The notes: a model not told the origin generated them from the letters alone. Positions 52,214 through 64,000 are shown, counted from the first letter of the stretch. The stretch: 64,000 bases of DNA from Mesotaenium endlicherianum (GCA_009602735.1 WELA01010214.1:429176-493175), one strand, 5' to 3'. Program-made: numbers and translations.

Positions 52214-54955
52214 ATGCCTTCGGGAGTGCCCCCCAAGGGGCAAGTAGATCACAAGATTGATTTATTACCTGGGAGTCAGCCACCTTGGCAACGCACCTAT
52301 GGCTTGTCTTATGTGGAGAGCGAAGAGTTGAAAACACAGATTGAAGAGCTGGAGGAAAATGGTTATATTATCCCCAATAAATCACCCTATGGTACACCCA
52401 TCTTATTTGTTAAGAAGAAGAATGGTAGTATGCGAACGCGTGTGGATTACAGAGATCTTAACAGAATTACTGTAATGAACAAGTATGCTTCATGAGAATT
52501 GAGGACTTGCTTGACACCCTGTTTGGTGCTAAAGTGTTAAGTAAGATAGATCTCAAGAGTGGTTATCATCAAATCAAAATTGCTGAAAAAGATCAACACA
52601 AGACTGCCTTCCGCACACGTTATAGACACTATGAGTTAAATGTGATGCCGTTTGGACTGACTAATGCTCCTACAACCTTCATGGGTGCTATGAATGACAT
52701 TTTCAGGCCTTACTTGGATGAGTTTGTGCAAGTCTTCTTGGATTATATTTTAATTTTTTCTAAAGAAGAAGCTGAGCATGCTGACCACTTGAATGGACAC
52801 TCTAAAAAAGAATCAGTTATATACTAAAATGAGCAAGTGTGATTTCTTAAAGGAAAGCATTGAATTCTTGGGCCACGTTGTCAGTAAGGAAGGCATCAGT
52901 GTGTATCCTAAGAAAGTCCACACCATAAGGGACTGGCCAGTACCACAGTCTGTCTCGGAAGTTGGATCCTTTCTTGGGTTTGCTAACTACTATAAGAGAT
53001 TCATTGAGAATTATCATACAGAGGCCAGTAAACTGACTGACCTTACTAAGAAGGACGTAGGTTATGTGTGGGGGGAAGAGCAGGAAGCTGCCTTCCGGAC
53101 CCTTAAAGGTGCTCTTTGTTCTGCCCCAATCTTAGCTGTGTATGACCCCAGCAGACCTGTGCAGGTGGTTACTCATGCTTCTGACTTTGCCATGGGTGCT
53201 ATTTTGTTGCAGCCTGCTGACAAAGCCACAAAGGATGGTAAGGTAAAGCAGGAGTGGCACACTGTGCTGTATGAGTCTATGAAATTCCACCTAACTGAAA
53301 TTAACTCTTCTGTGCATGATAAAGAGCTGCCTGCTATTCATCTTGTGCTCAAACAGTGGAGAGCATACTTACATGGTAAAGCTTTTAAGGTGATTGCAGA
53401 TCGTCTAACTCTGACTCACTTTCAGAAGAAGTCCAAGCTGTCGAGGAGGGAGAACCGTTGGAGCCACATGCTGGAGCAGTTCCAAGTCCAGATTGATTAC
53501 AAACTTGGGAAGTTGAATCCTGCTAATGCACTCTTTAGACGACCTGACTTGCAAGAAAGGAACTTTAGTCAGCATGCTGTAGATAAAGTCCTTTGTGCAC
53601 TCACTTCACTAATGTTGAAAAAGTCCTTCCCTGAACAACTTAGGAAAGCCTACCTTTCTGACCCAACATTAGAGCCCAGCTACACTGATGGTGTGTGTCT
53701 TGCTACTGCACTTGGGTATAGGCTAAAGAGAGGGATCTGGGTAACGGAAACAACTTCAGGCAGGTTGAAACTGGTCATTCCTAATAACTTGGAAATAAGG
53801 TCACTCTTAATGAGTCAAGCACATGACAGTTTACTGAGTGGGAACTGTTGGCAAACTGGCAAAACAATATCATTGGGATGGGTTGTTTCGATAGGTCTTG
53901 ACCAGTGTCACAAAAATAAGTCTAGGCACACACCACTCGGGGGGCTATTACAACTACTACCCACTTCAGCTGGACGCTGGGAAACAATATCCATGGATTG
54001 GGTGGTATCACTACCAAGAATTGCCAATGAGCATGATTCGATACTGGTAGCAGTGGATGAATTGACATAAAAGGTCATGTTCATCCCCACCAGTGTCAAA
54101 GTAACTGCACTCGAATTTACGAGACAGTTCTACAACCATGTTGTATGCCAACATGGGCTACCCTCTAATATTATCTTAGACAGGGACTCAAAATTTACCT
54201 CTAAGTTTTGGAGAGCTTTGATGGGGTTAATGGAAGTCAAACAGCTGCTCAGCACAGCAAACCACCCTCAACTGATGGGCAGACTGAAAGAACTAACCGA
54301 GTTCTGCAAGAGGTGCTGAGAGCGTATATTAACCAAAAACAAGATGATTGGGATGACTTGTTGCCTCAAATTCAATTTGCAATCAACAGTGTGGTGCATG
54401 CGTCAACGAGATACTCCTTTTGAATAGAGTCTGGGTAGAGTCTCTAAGTCTTCTTTAGATGTGCTAGGGGAGTCTTTAACTCACCCTGAGGGCATTGACA
54501 ATCCGTTGTCTCTCCAGCTAGCCCAAGAGTTTGCTGACACCCTGTCAAAAGTCCTACACAATTTGCACAAAGCCCAGGAAAATCAATAAAAGTACGCTAA
54601 TCAACACCGTCAAGAGTTGACATTTTCAGATGGGGATTTGGTCAAATTGCATTCTGAACACCTGTACCTGCCTGGTGTGGTCAAGAAAAAGCTTTGTCTG
54701 GTCTGGGTTGGTCCATGTTCGGTGGTGCGCCGTGTCAGTCAGAATGCTTACAAACTGAACATGTCAGCGGAATTCAAGGATCACCCAGTCTTTAATGTCT
54801 CCTTCCTGGAACCATACATCAAAGGTGACACACTGTTCACAGGTCGCTTACCTGTCCAATTGGGACCGGTCCCCGCTGTCCGGGAAGGTGAACCTGAGGA
54901 ATATGAGGTTGATGAGATTTTAGAAGCTCGCTCTGATTATCTAAATATTCCATGA
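52214..54955 (+). pseudogene. RT, RNase H and integrase of E5
   Basis: RT blocks [40 protein letters not shown] and [18 protein letters not shown] are seen, then FLGFANYYKRFIENYHTEA. RNase H has [19 protein letters not shown]. Integrase core blocks include DWVVSLPRIANEHDSILVAV and GLPSNIILDRDSKFTSKFW, and the C-terminal part NVSFLEPYIKGDTLFTGRLP. The RNase H-integrase frame 52,793-54,070 stays open for 425 codons. Broken elsewhere. Confidence 0.87.
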
Positions 54956-55080
54956 AATATCTGGTCAGATGGAAGGGCTACGGTGCCTCTGGAGACTCTT
55001 AAGAATTTAAGGACCATTTGACCAATGCCAAAGGGGCTTTGAAACAATTTTACTTTCGGGAGGCTGGGACACCTCCCTAA
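54950..55080 (+). pseudogene. Chromodomain of E5
   Basis: The segment encodes KYLVRWKGYGASGD and KDHLTNAKGALKQFY, the same chromodomain as in E1-E3. Confidence 0.7.
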
Positions 55081-55128
55081 CTGTCATTTCAGTTGACGTG
55101 GGAAGGTGACCGGAGGTCCTGTCTCCAT

Positions 55129-55142
55129 TTAAGTTGGAGGGG
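55129..55142 (+). promoter_or_regulatory. Internal polypurine-like tract of E5
   Basis: TTAAGTTGGAGGGG, about 50 bases after the chromodomain. A weaker GTTGGAGGGAG lies near 55,268. Confidence 0.65.
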
Positions 55143-55517
55143 AAATGTGGCCAAACATGGCCTAAAGTGACGGTTAGTGACAAAAAGTGTTAGTAGTTGA
55201 CAGGGCGTGACAGTTGTGACAGGCAGCCCAGTGACAGTTGAAACAGGCAACCCTCCCACACATCATGTTGGAGGGAGTGGGATAAACATCTAGGAAACTA
55301 TCCGATTACCGATTGCCTTCGCATATTCATCCTTGAAACTCAACTCGCTCACACTCACGTCTCTCTCAAGCACACTCGCACTTTCGATTTACTTACACCA
55401 GGTATTGCATGCTCGAACTCCCTCTACTACGCTCTTCCCTGTCAAAGTACTCAATCCTGTACACGATATCATGACAATACTAACGTCATTGTGGTATGAA
55501 TGAGCAAAATGACTTAA

Positions 55518-57160
55518 TTGTGTAAACTCAAGAGGAAAAGAAGGGCGGACGTGGCACATGCAGAGTATAAGGAGTTCCATGGCGACATCGAATCATCCTC
55601 CATCTCTTCTCAAGAAACAGAGCGACTCCGACTACAGCGAGAGGCTCAAAAGAGGAAGGAGGAGGAAGAACAAGCCAGGCTGAGACAGGAGGAGCAAGAC
55701 AGAAAAGCTGCAGTGGAAGCCAAGAAGGCGGAGGAACAAAAGTTGGCTGAGGAGAGGCGGAGCAGCAGGCTGAGGAGGAACAGAGGAGAATCAAAAGCTA
55801 CCGCTACACGGTGATGTGCAAGGGCTTTGATCGTTTGGAGAAAGCCTTCAAGTACGTCCAGAGGAATCGAAGTGAGCCACAGAGGGACATAATGCAGCGG
55901 GAGAGGAGGCAGCCCAAGATTTTGACAAGTACATAGAAGTCAGCACAGGGCTTCTACTGTACCATGACTATGCGAAGATGGTGGGATATATGATTTGGGA
56001 GGCCAAAGCAGTGGCCCAGATAGGCGAATCTGAATTGGTGCCAATACCTGGGATCTGGAGCACAGACAAGGTCATCAGGTTGATCCCTATGCATACAAAC
56101 AACTCCAAGGATGCCACTTCCCACAACCGGCTCAAGGCCATGTATAACAAGGTGGAGAGAAGAAGCTGGGAGTTCTTGGCAAGAGAGACTAGCCAGCTGG
56201 TTTTCTCAGGTCACTGGTACCCCTGTACTTTGAAAAGGACGGATCTTGCTTTCTTTCTACAGCCTACTGGCTGGCGCTGGATGACCATCACCATAAAGGA
56301 CCAGCAAAACGACAGAGCTGAGGAAGACGATTTCCTGGCAAATTTGTGGGGGAAGATAATGCTGCCACCTCACATTGCAGCATGGGACCCACTACTGGAT
56401 GGAGTCAGGGACTGCATGAGTCAGGAGACACGGGAGGATAGGACCAGGGCTAAAGATTCTTTCTCTAAGAGGAAGCATCCTTATGCCAAATGGGCAAGTA
56501 AGCAAGGGGAGAAAGACCTCTATGCAGTCAGGACCCAGCACCCCCCACCCGCACCCAAAAGGGGGAGGTCAGTGGGATACTCTTTTTCTTGGGAACGGTT
56601 GGAGGAGATGACGAGAGAAACTCCATAAGTTTCAGAGGAACAGGAGGGCAAAGAAGAGAAGGCGCAGGAGAGGAGTCTAGTCCTACTGAGGCACGGACGC
56701 TCGCTACATCCCCCACTGGAAGGGCCTTTGTACAGGCAGCCCAGCAACAGCTTGGGGATACCAGCCCACCAAGAGACCTAGATCTCCAGTGGCTCGGGAC
56801 TTTTAGCAGGAGGAGTCCCACCCCAGGAGGTGAAACTCAGTCAAACAGGGCAGACAGAAGGGCTGCCAAGGAGGCATCCAGAGGGCAACCAGCATCCCCC
56901 TCTCATAGAGGGCATGTACCATTAGCCCATGTCATGCAGCACCCTCCAGTATGCCAGGGTATGTCCCTGTCAGTTTGAGAGCTGCACAGGAGAGAGCGGT
57001 CTCCATCAACTTGCAATCTGTGCAAGAGCAGGCTGTCCAGTTGCTGCGTTCACTCCTCGGTTCACCCTGGCCTTAGCCTCCAGCTTTCAAGAGACCATCA
57101 GACAGGAGAAGGAGATCCAATTACAGGTCTCGCTCCCCAAAAGACCGAGCCCTTGGTACT
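55518..57160 (+). pseudogene. Accessory coiled-coil ORF of E5 (type 1)
   Basis: The coiled coil KRKRRADVAHAEYKEFHGD and QKRKEEEEQARLRQEEQDRK is followed by the central domain at 55,978-56,628 (KVERRSWEFLARETSQLVFS, HWYPCTLKRTDLAFFLQPTG) and PAPKRGRSVGYSFSWERLEE. The tail contains GHVPLAHVMQHP. Few breaks. Confidence 0.77.
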
Positions 57161-57239
57161 TAGTTTGCTGTTGTCTTCATTTTACAATTCAGTTGGTTGT
57201 GTTGTATGTGTGTTACTTGTTGTAAATAATTATAGAAGT

Positions 57240-57256
57240 GTTGTCGAGTCGACAAC
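57240..57256. repeat. Pre-PPT palindrome of E5
   Basis: GTTGTCGA-G-TCGACAAC, identical to the E4 copy. Confidence 0.75.
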
Positions 57257-57274
57257 AATTTAAGTTGGAGGAAT

Positions 57275-57482
57275 TGTGATGAATCAGTACATTGGATAGA
57301 TATGATATTCAATTATGTATAATAGTTAAATAAATTCAACCTGCTAAACTCTACTGAACATGTAGTCTGCTGGGTTTCAGTCTACTGGATACATGATACT
57401 TTGTTAAATGACTTAGCCAAGAGTAGCAGCATAAAGTCCATTAGGTCAGCCTGTTGACTTGTGTCAGCTTGCTAACACATTA
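57275..57482 (+). repeat. Partial 3' LTR of E5
   Basis: About 208 bp of LTR start (TGTGATGAATCAG) joined at 57,483 to an LTR in the opposite orientation. Confidence 0.8.
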
Positions 57483-58188
57483 TGTAATGAATCGTCCTAC
57501 CAATAGGCGATTAACAATCACTAAAAATCACTATATCAGTGAGTAATCTTCATGGTATTTTCTGTTAACTGATTAAATAGCAAAAGACAACACACTGGCA
57601 GTGAACAATACTCGCATGCCAAATGCAAGTAAACTAGCATCAATAATGCAATCAATAAACTCATACATAAGCAAGGCTGAAAGACAGTGCGTATCAATGG
57701 CTTCTCGCCTTGGATTCAGATATCTCCCAGTAAGCAATACAAGAGAGTTGGCCTCGTTTCCAAATGCCGAACTCGAGAGCAGTGTCTAGCATATGTACAT
57801 AGAATGAGTTTACTGTTCAACGACAAGTGCGATGGCACCGCCTACTTGGGAGTTAACCACGTTGGTAGGACCTCGGTTAACCAAATCCACCACCATTTCC
57901 TATCATCCCGAATCGCCATCCATCCAAAGGATGTCATCTGGCCATTCATCTAGCATATCACACTTAGATGCATATCTTGGCAATTTGCTGCTACCAAGTA
58001 CGGAAGTCAACTGGATGTCAAAGAATGTGTCAGCAAGCTGACCTAAGTTGTCTTCAGCCTACTGCTCTCGGCCGAGTCATTAAATTGGTAAGTATATAAA
58101 GTCCAGCAAACTGACTGTTGACTAAAGTTCAACAGACTGAATTTAATTAATTGTTTATATATATATACCAATATACTAATTTATTACA
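57483..58188 (-). repeat. 3' LTR of E6
   Basis: E-family LTR of about 706 bp, minus orientation, ending at TTATTACA next to the polypurine tract CTCCAACTTAAA (minus strand TTTAAGTTGGAG). Confidence 0.88.
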
Positions 58189-58206
58189 ATCCCTCCAACT
58201 TAAATT

Positions 58207-58223
58207 GTTGTCGCTTCGACAAC
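58207..58223. repeat. Pre-PPT palindrome of E6
   Basis: GTTGTCG and CGACAAC around three bases, the type-2 variant also seen in E2. Confidence 0.7.
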
Positions 58224-58541
58224 ATTTAACTGTAGAATTATCTGGTCAAGAAACTAACAGAACTAACCCCCCACCGCCTGCCTCTTGCTTCAACACTGTT
58301 GCCTAGCTGTGGGGATCACTAGTGACAGGGAACTGTTACCTCCACCCTCAGTCCACTTCCTTTGTGGGGTGCAAACACAGAGATCTCCGGCAAGGCTTGA
58401 CTGGAGGATGGTTTTGATGTTTAGGGGGTTGTTCCTGGGGTTCCCAGGATCCGAAGACAGAGATCTGGACCTAGATCCGGACAGCCCTTCAGATCTCTCA
58501 GCTGGCCTTCTAAAGAACCCTGTTTGTTCTAGAGTTGGACC

Positions 58542-60109
58542 TCAAGGAGAACAAAATATTGTAGCCTCCTCTTCAACCACTTGGGTGTTAATGCCCACAT
58601 AAATCGGCATTCCGATAGGATGCTGAAATACATTGGCAAGAGGTACATGTCCCTTACTGAGGGGGGTGGCCAGCGTGTCTCTGGCTACTCTGCGTGCTGT
58701 TTTTCTGGTACCCCTGTTCTCTGGGAATTTCTGCCTTTTCCTGCTGCCAAGGACAGTCAAAGCAACTTCTTCCCTTGCTTGGGCAGGTGGGCTGGGAGAA
58801 TAAGTGTGGAGTCTTGTTGCCTCCATAGTAGGGATCACATTCCATATACCTGATTGTGGTGCCCTAGGAGTCCCTGCTTCTGCCTGCCCCTAGATCTCCT
58901 GAGTACCAGCTCCTGATGCTTCTCCTCTGCCCTGCTCTTCTTCCTCATCCTCTTCATCTTCCTCCTCTAGAAGGGTAGGGGTCTCGTCCACTAAGTCATT
59001 CTGCTCCCTGGTAGACATGGAAAAATTTACTGATCGCCCTTTCTTAGGACAAGCCGGGGGTTGCTTGGCCTTCAGCCTGGTGATATTTATCCTGCCTCCA
59101 TTCTTTGCCCATTTGACAAAGACATGCTTCCCCTTAGAGAAAAAGTCTCTTCCCCTCCTCTTGTGTTCCTTGGTCTCAGCATTCATATTACTCAGGCATC
59201 CATTCAGCCTGGGGTCCCAAGGGGCAATGTGAGGTGGTAGGATGAGGTAGCCGTCTAGCCCATAGTGAAAGTCATCAGGGTGGGCTTGGTCACACTCCTG
59301 CTTTCTGTTAGTGACGGACATCCACCTCCAATCTGTGGGTTGCTGGTAGTGTTGTGGCCCATGCTCAGGCTTCTTCAGCTTACAAGGAAACCAGTGGGGG
59401 GAGAACATCTGCTGCCCTGTTTCCTTGGCCAAGTACTCCTAGCTCCTCCTTTCAACTTCATTGTAGGCTGGCAGTAGTGTCAGGTAAAATACTGCATTCT
59501 TAAAGCTATCGGGCTCCATGCTGACCATCTTGATGAGTCTCGGATTCTCCACTATGCCAGGCACTGGTACTAGCTTATCTTCCGAGTCATCTGCAAGAAA
59601 TCATGCCTGCTCTGCTGTATATCCCACAATTTTGGTATAATTTATTAGAGGACCACACCAGTGTGTGTCTCAATGTACTTATCCAGAGCTTCAGATCCTT
59701 GTCTCTATAGTATTGTTTTCTGTTCTACTTTGTTGATCTCCTGGGCTGCCAGTAATGCTTCCTTCAGGTTATCAAAGGTTTGGCCACCCACCACAGTAAA
59801 TCTGTAAGTGGCCAGGCTCTTCTGCTTCTCAGCTTCAGCATGATTCCTTCTCTCCTCCTTTGCTGCCGCCGCTTCTTCTTGTTGATTCTTCTGTCTCTCC
59901 TCCTCAGCTAGCCTGAGGTTTTCCGCCTCTTGCTCCTTCTTCCTCTGTGCTTCGTCTGCCGCCTCTTGTCGTCTGCGGACCCTTTCTTGTTCTCTCCTGG
60001 TGAGGGACGTCGCTGCCAGCTCTTTCTGGTATTGCTCCATTGTCCTCCTGGCTTCTTCTGCCTTGCGCTTTTTGTCTTCCTTTTGTGTGGTGGGAGCCAT
60101 CCTGCACAT
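58542..60109 (-). pseudogene. Accessory coiled-coil ORF of E6 (type 2)
   Basis: The start MCRMAPTTQKEDKKRKAEEA leads into a coiled coil (RREQERVRRRQEAADEAQ). The central domain at 59,432-58,890 has HWFPCKLKKPEHGPQHYQQ, DWRWMSVTNRKQE, ILPPHIAPWDPRLNGC and FSKGKHVFVKWAKNGG. The tail near 58,650-58,580 reads GHVPLANVFQHPIGMPIYVG. It is close to E2 and unlike the type-1 copies. Broken in a few places. Confidence 0.77.
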
Positions 60110-60449
60110 GTAACCAGGGCACCAATTAGTAGGATCTCAATTTTTGTCACAGGAGTTGCAGGAAGAGAAGTAAGTTTGTATTAGTGTGGTAGATTTATTC
60201 CCCTTTACCTTACAGGGTGGTTACTAAGAGTTCACGGAGCTGTAGGGCAATGAGAATAAACGAATGAATGTATGTGCAGGATGAGTTGAGTGATTTGTTG
60301 GTGTGCTGGTCTCTTTCTCCTTCCGAGTGGTGGGCACCCGCCAACTTCGTTAATTGTGGGCCTAGCTGTCACATCTGTCACTATGCTGACACTTTACTGT
60401 CAATAACTGTCCCTTTCTCGCGCACTAATTATCATTTACTGGCACATTT

Positions 60450-60463
60450 CCCCTCCAACTTAA
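60450..60463 (-). promoter_or_regulatory. Internal polypurine-like tract of E6
   Basis: On the minus strand this reads TTAAGTTGGAGGGG, between chromodomain and accessory ORF. Confidence 0.65.
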
Positions 60464-60499
60464 ATGGAGTTATGACCTCCTGTCACCTTCCCATGTCAA

Positions 60500-63400
60500 C
60501 TAAAATAACAGGTAGGGAGGTGCCCCAGCCGCCCGAAGGTGGAACCGTTTCAACGCCCCTTTGGCATTGGTCAATTGGTCCTTAAATTCCCAAGTATCCC
60601 CAGAGGCATCGTAACCCTTCCATCTGACCAGGTATATCATGACATATTTAGATGATCGATGGACAGAGCGAGCGTCTATAATCTCCTCGACCTCATATTC
60701 CTCAGGTTCACCTTCCCTGACAGCGAGGACCTGTTCCAATTGGACAGTTAAGCGACCTGTGTACAGTGTGTCACCTTTGATGTATGGTTTCAGGAAATAG
60801 ACATTAAAGACTGGGTGACCCTTGTATTCCGCTGACATGTTCAGTTTGTAAGCATTGCGACTGACACGGCGCACCACCGAATATGGACTGACCCAGACCG
60901 GACAAAGCATTTTCTTGACCACACCAGGCAGGTACAGGTGTTGAGAATGCAGTTTGACCAAATCTTCTTTTGAAAATGTTAGCTCTCGACGGTGTTGATT
61001 AGCGTATTTTTGTTGATTTTCCTGGGCTTTGTGCAGATTGTGTTGGACTTCTGACAGGGTGTCAGCAAACTCCTGAGTTAACTGGAGAGACACCGGATTG
61101 TCAATGCCCTCAGGGTGAGTTGAAGACTCCCCTAGCACATCTGAAGGAGACTTAGGGGCTCTACGCAGACTGAATTCAAAAAGAGTTTTTCTCGTTGACG
61201 CATGCACCGCACTGTCGACCGCAAATTGAATTTGAGGCAACAGGTTATCCGAATTATCTTCTTTTTGGTTGATGTATGCTCTTAGCACCTCTTGCAGAAG
61301 TTGATTAGTTTCTTCAGTTTGCCCATCAGTCTGAGGGTGGTTTGCTGTGCTGAGCTCTTCAGAACTCAATGGTAAATTTTGAGTCTCTGTCTGAGATAAT
61401 ATTGGGGGGTTGCCCATGTTGGCGTACTATATGGTTGTAGAACTTTCTCGCAATTTTGAGTGCAGTTACTTTGACAGTGGAGGGGATGAAAATGACCATT
61501 TTTGTCAGTTTATCCACTACTACCAATATAGAATCATGCCCATTGGCGATTCTCGGTAGTGTTACCACCCAGCCCATGGATATTGTTTCCCTGCGTCCAG
61601 CTGGGATGGGTAGTGGTTGTAATAGCCCCCCGGATGGTGTGTGCCTAGACTTATTCTTTTGACAATGATCACAGGACTTAACATATTTCAAGACCTCCCG
61701 AGGCAACCCCGCCCAGTGATAATGTTTCGCCAGTTTGCCAACAGTTTTGGCCTGCCCTAAATGTCCACCTAGTAAAGTGTAATGTGCTTGACTCAGTAAG
61801 AGTGACCTTATATCCAAGTTATTAGGAATGACCAGCTTCAATCCGCCTGAAGTGGCTTTAATCACCCAGACCCCTCCCTTTAGCCTGTACCCGAGTGCAG
61901 TAGCAGGAGACACACCATCAGTGGGGCTGGGCTCAAATGTTGGGTCAAAAAGGTAGGCTTTCCTAAATTGTTCCAGGAAGGACATTTTCACCTTTAGTGA
62001 AGTGAGTGCATAAAGGACTTTGTCTATAGCATGTTGACTAAAGTTCCTTTGTTGCAAGTCCGGTCTTCTAGAGAGTACATCAGCAAGATTCAACTTCCCT
62101 GGTTTGCAGTTGATCTGGACTTGAAACTGCTCCAGCATCTGGCTCTAGCGGTTGTCCCTCCTCGACAGCTTGGACTTCTTCTGAAAGCGAGTAAGAGCTA
62201 GATGATCTGTAATGACCTTAAAAGCTTTACCATGTAAGTATGCTCTCCACTGTTTGAGCACATGAATGATAGCAAGCAGCTCTTTATCATGCACAGAATA
62301 GTTAATTTCAGCTGGGTTGAATTTCATAGACTCATACAGAAGAGGGTGCCACTCCTGCTTCACATTACCATCCTTTGTGGCTTTCTCAGCAGGCTGCAAC
62401 AAAATAGCACCCATGGCAAAGTCAGAAGCATCAGTAACCACCTGCACAGGTTTGCTGGGGTCATACACAGCTAAGACTGGGGCAAAACAGAGACCATCTT
62501 CAAGGGTCTGGAAGGCAGCCTGCTGCTCTTCCTCCCACACATACCCTATGTCTATCTTAGTAAGGTCAGTCAATTTACTGGCTTTTGTAAAATGATTCTC
62601 AATGAATTTCCTGTAATAGTTAGCCAACCCGAGGAAGGATCTAACTTCCGAGACAAACTGTGGTATCGGCCAATCCCTTATGGTCTGAACTTTCTTAGGA
62701 TCCACACTAATGCCTTCTCAATTGACAATGTGGCTCATGAATTCAATACTTTCCTTAAAGAAATCACACTTGCTCATTTTAGCATATAACTGATATCTTC
62801 TCAGGGTGTCCATGACTGTTTTTAAGTGCTCAGCATGCTCAGATTCATTTTTAGAGAAAATTAAAATATCATCCAAGAAGACTTGCACAATCTTATCCAA
62901 GTAAGGCCTGAAAATGTTATTCATAGCACCCATGAAGGTTGCAGGAGCATTAGTCAGTCCAAATGGCATCACATTAATTTCATAGTGCCTATAACGTGTG
63001 CAAAAGGCAGTCTTGTGTTGATCTCCCTCAACAATTGTGATTTGATGATAACCACTCTTGAGATTTACCTTATTGAACACTTCAGCACCAGACAGGATAT
63101 CAAGCAAGTCCTCGATGCTGGATAAAGCATACCTGTTCTTTACTGTAATTCTGTTAAGAGCCCTGTACTCCATACACATTCGCGTACTACCATTCTTGTT
63201 CTTAACAAATAGGATAGGTGCGCCATAAAGTGATTTACTGGGGGAAATATAACCATTTTCCTCCAGCTCTGCAATCTGTGTTTTCAACTCTTTGCTCTCC
63301 ACATAAGACAAGCGATAGGTGCGTTGCCAAGGTGGCTGACTCCCAGGTAATTAATCAATCTTGTGATCTACTTCCCTCTTAGGGGGCAGTCCTGGAGGCA

Positions 63401-63590
63401 TATTAAAAACATCAGTATACTGAGCAACAATCTTTGCAGCAGTGGAGTGCTCCGCATGGCTCACCTTTTTCTCAACCACTTCTTCAAGTTGAGGAGGTAC
63501 CTTTTTTAGCAGCAGACAGAATATTTTGTCTTCCTTCTAGTTCCAACTTTCGATGAACTCCATTGCATTCAGCAATTTGCATCCTCCTGG
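60500..63590 (-). pseudogene. pol of E6: protease end, RT, RNase H, integrase, chromodomain
   Basis: RT is at 63,311-62,718 ([67 protein letters not shown]). RNase H is at 62,705-62,145 ([38 protein letters not shown]). Integrase spans 62,138-60,700 (GGHLGQAKTVGKLAKHYHWA, MGWVVTLPRIANGHDSILVV, NVYFLKPYIKGDTLYTG). The chromodomain is YLVRWKGYDASGDTWEFKDQ near 60,580-60,645. Broken. Confidence 0.88.
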
Positions 63591-63726
63591 AAGCCATGCT
63601 GGTTGCGTCACAAATTTGCCATGCTTGATGTTTTAGGCGATAAGCATGCTAACGCTTCTGGACCATTGAGTCATGTAGGATGGGAGTCAAACCACTTTAG
63701 AGGCTGCTATCAATATTACACATAGA

Positions 63727-64000
63727 GCATTTGCCGATCAAGCCAGAGCTTGATTTTTTTATGACAATGCATTGCGTTCAATGTTGCCAATGACTTATCA
63801 TATTTATAAGCATTTAGGACTGTCGTTAAGGTCGGTCTTGGGTACATGCCTCCTAAAGTTGACCGCTTGAGAACTGTTCTGGTGGACAAAGAAGCTGCTG
63901 TTACAGACAAGCAAGTGGCGTAATTCATCGAGAGAGCTCGAGTCAACAAGTTCACGGTGACGTCAGATGGGTGGATGGACCACACAAAGAGACCCCTCAT
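63727..64000 (+). pseudogene. hAT-family transposase, decayed, runs off window
   Basis: hAT transposases cut and paste DNA transposons. Plus-strand frames read FADQARA and FFYDNAL, then, after a one-base frame change near 63,775, AFNVANDLSYL, GYMPPKVDRLRTVLVDKEA and FTVTSDGWMDHTKRPL. These match the hAT order (FF..N..AFNVA...Y, GY.PPS...L...LL, TSDGWTD...RPL). In-frame stops occur after ARA, after LSYL and after KQVA, so it is a pseudogene. The catalytic RNase H-like core would continue beyond 64,000. The upstream DNA-binding part is not seen before 63,700; the E6 end near 63,595 may have replaced it. Confidence 0.72.

Larger units (their letters stand above)
50615..57482 (+). mobile_element. 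Chromodomain Ty3/Gypsy element E5, fossil
   Basis: This plus-strand copy runs from the zinc-knuckle end of gag through a duplicated protease segment, RT, RNase H, integrase, chromodomain, internal polypurine-like tract, accessory ORF type 1, palindrome and the start of a 3' LTR (57,275 on). The LTR stops where it meets the inverted LTR of E6 at 57,483. Broken, with a dozen or so breaks. Confidence 0.88.
57483..63595 (-). mobile_element. Chromodomain Ty3/Gypsy element E6, partial fossil
   Basis: This minus-strand copy has a 3' LTR (57,483-58,188), palindrome, accessory ORF type 2, internal polypurine-like tract, chromodomain, integrase, RNase H, RT and protease end. Homology stops near 63,595. 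Gag and 5' LTR are absent. RT and RNase H keep long open stretches, but the copy is broken (about eight breaks). Confidence 0.88.

Overview
This looks like nuclear DNA of a plant-lineage eukaryote with a large, repeat-rich genome. A charophyte-type alga would fit, but that is inference. The evidence is one intron-containing host gene (a Derlin-like ER protein with a plant-style ending), long CT/AG microsatellites, many chromodomain Ty3/Gypsy elements, DIRS-type tyrosine-recombinase retroelements, a TRIM, a hAT transposase and no prokaryote-style operons. Fewer than 3 kb of the 64 kb is recognisable host gene. The rest is mobile elements at different stages of decay.

Layout. 36-2,211 (+): last three exons of a Derlin gene, introns full of microsatellites. 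2,212-5,280: no gene seen. 5,280-8,290: an old interspersed repeat, a direct-repeat pair and a DIRS-like fossil (-). 8,290-11,534: non-coding remains of an LTR element, marked by a Met-tRNA-type primer site at 10,971 (-). 11,535-24,713 (+): a GC-rich Ty3/Gypsy element ('element G') with gag, a long Ala-rich region, protease, a disordered segment, a complete-looking C5 cytosine DNA methyltransferase domain, RT/RNase H, integrase and a terminal PHD-type finger. 24,720-25,330 (-): a second DIRS-like scrap. 25,957-63,595: six copies (E1-E6) of one AT-richer chromodomain Ty3/Gypsy family in both orientations. Between them lie a tRNA-derived SINE-like block (39,822-40,309), a 456-bp TRIM inside an LTR (45,352-45,807) and unassigned sequence (46,089-48,390). 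63,727-64,000 (+): decayed hAT transposase running off the end.

Main result. Element G combines a retrotransposon replication module with a cytosine-5 methyltransferase and a PHD-type finger, an unusual chromatin-modifying cargo. Methyltransferase capture by retrotransposons has been reported in a few algae and dinoflagellates; the PHD addition, the 191-codon internal duplication and the repeat layout look less familiar. The E family has its own novelties: a conserved coiled-coil ORF downstream of the chromodomain in all six copies (two diverged subtypes), an internal copy of the polypurine tract just before that ORF in all five copies that keep the region, and a GTTGTCGA/TCGACAAC palindrome next to the 3' polypurine tract. 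All retroelements here are treated as fossils. Coordinates of repeat edges are read by eye and may be off by a few bases.
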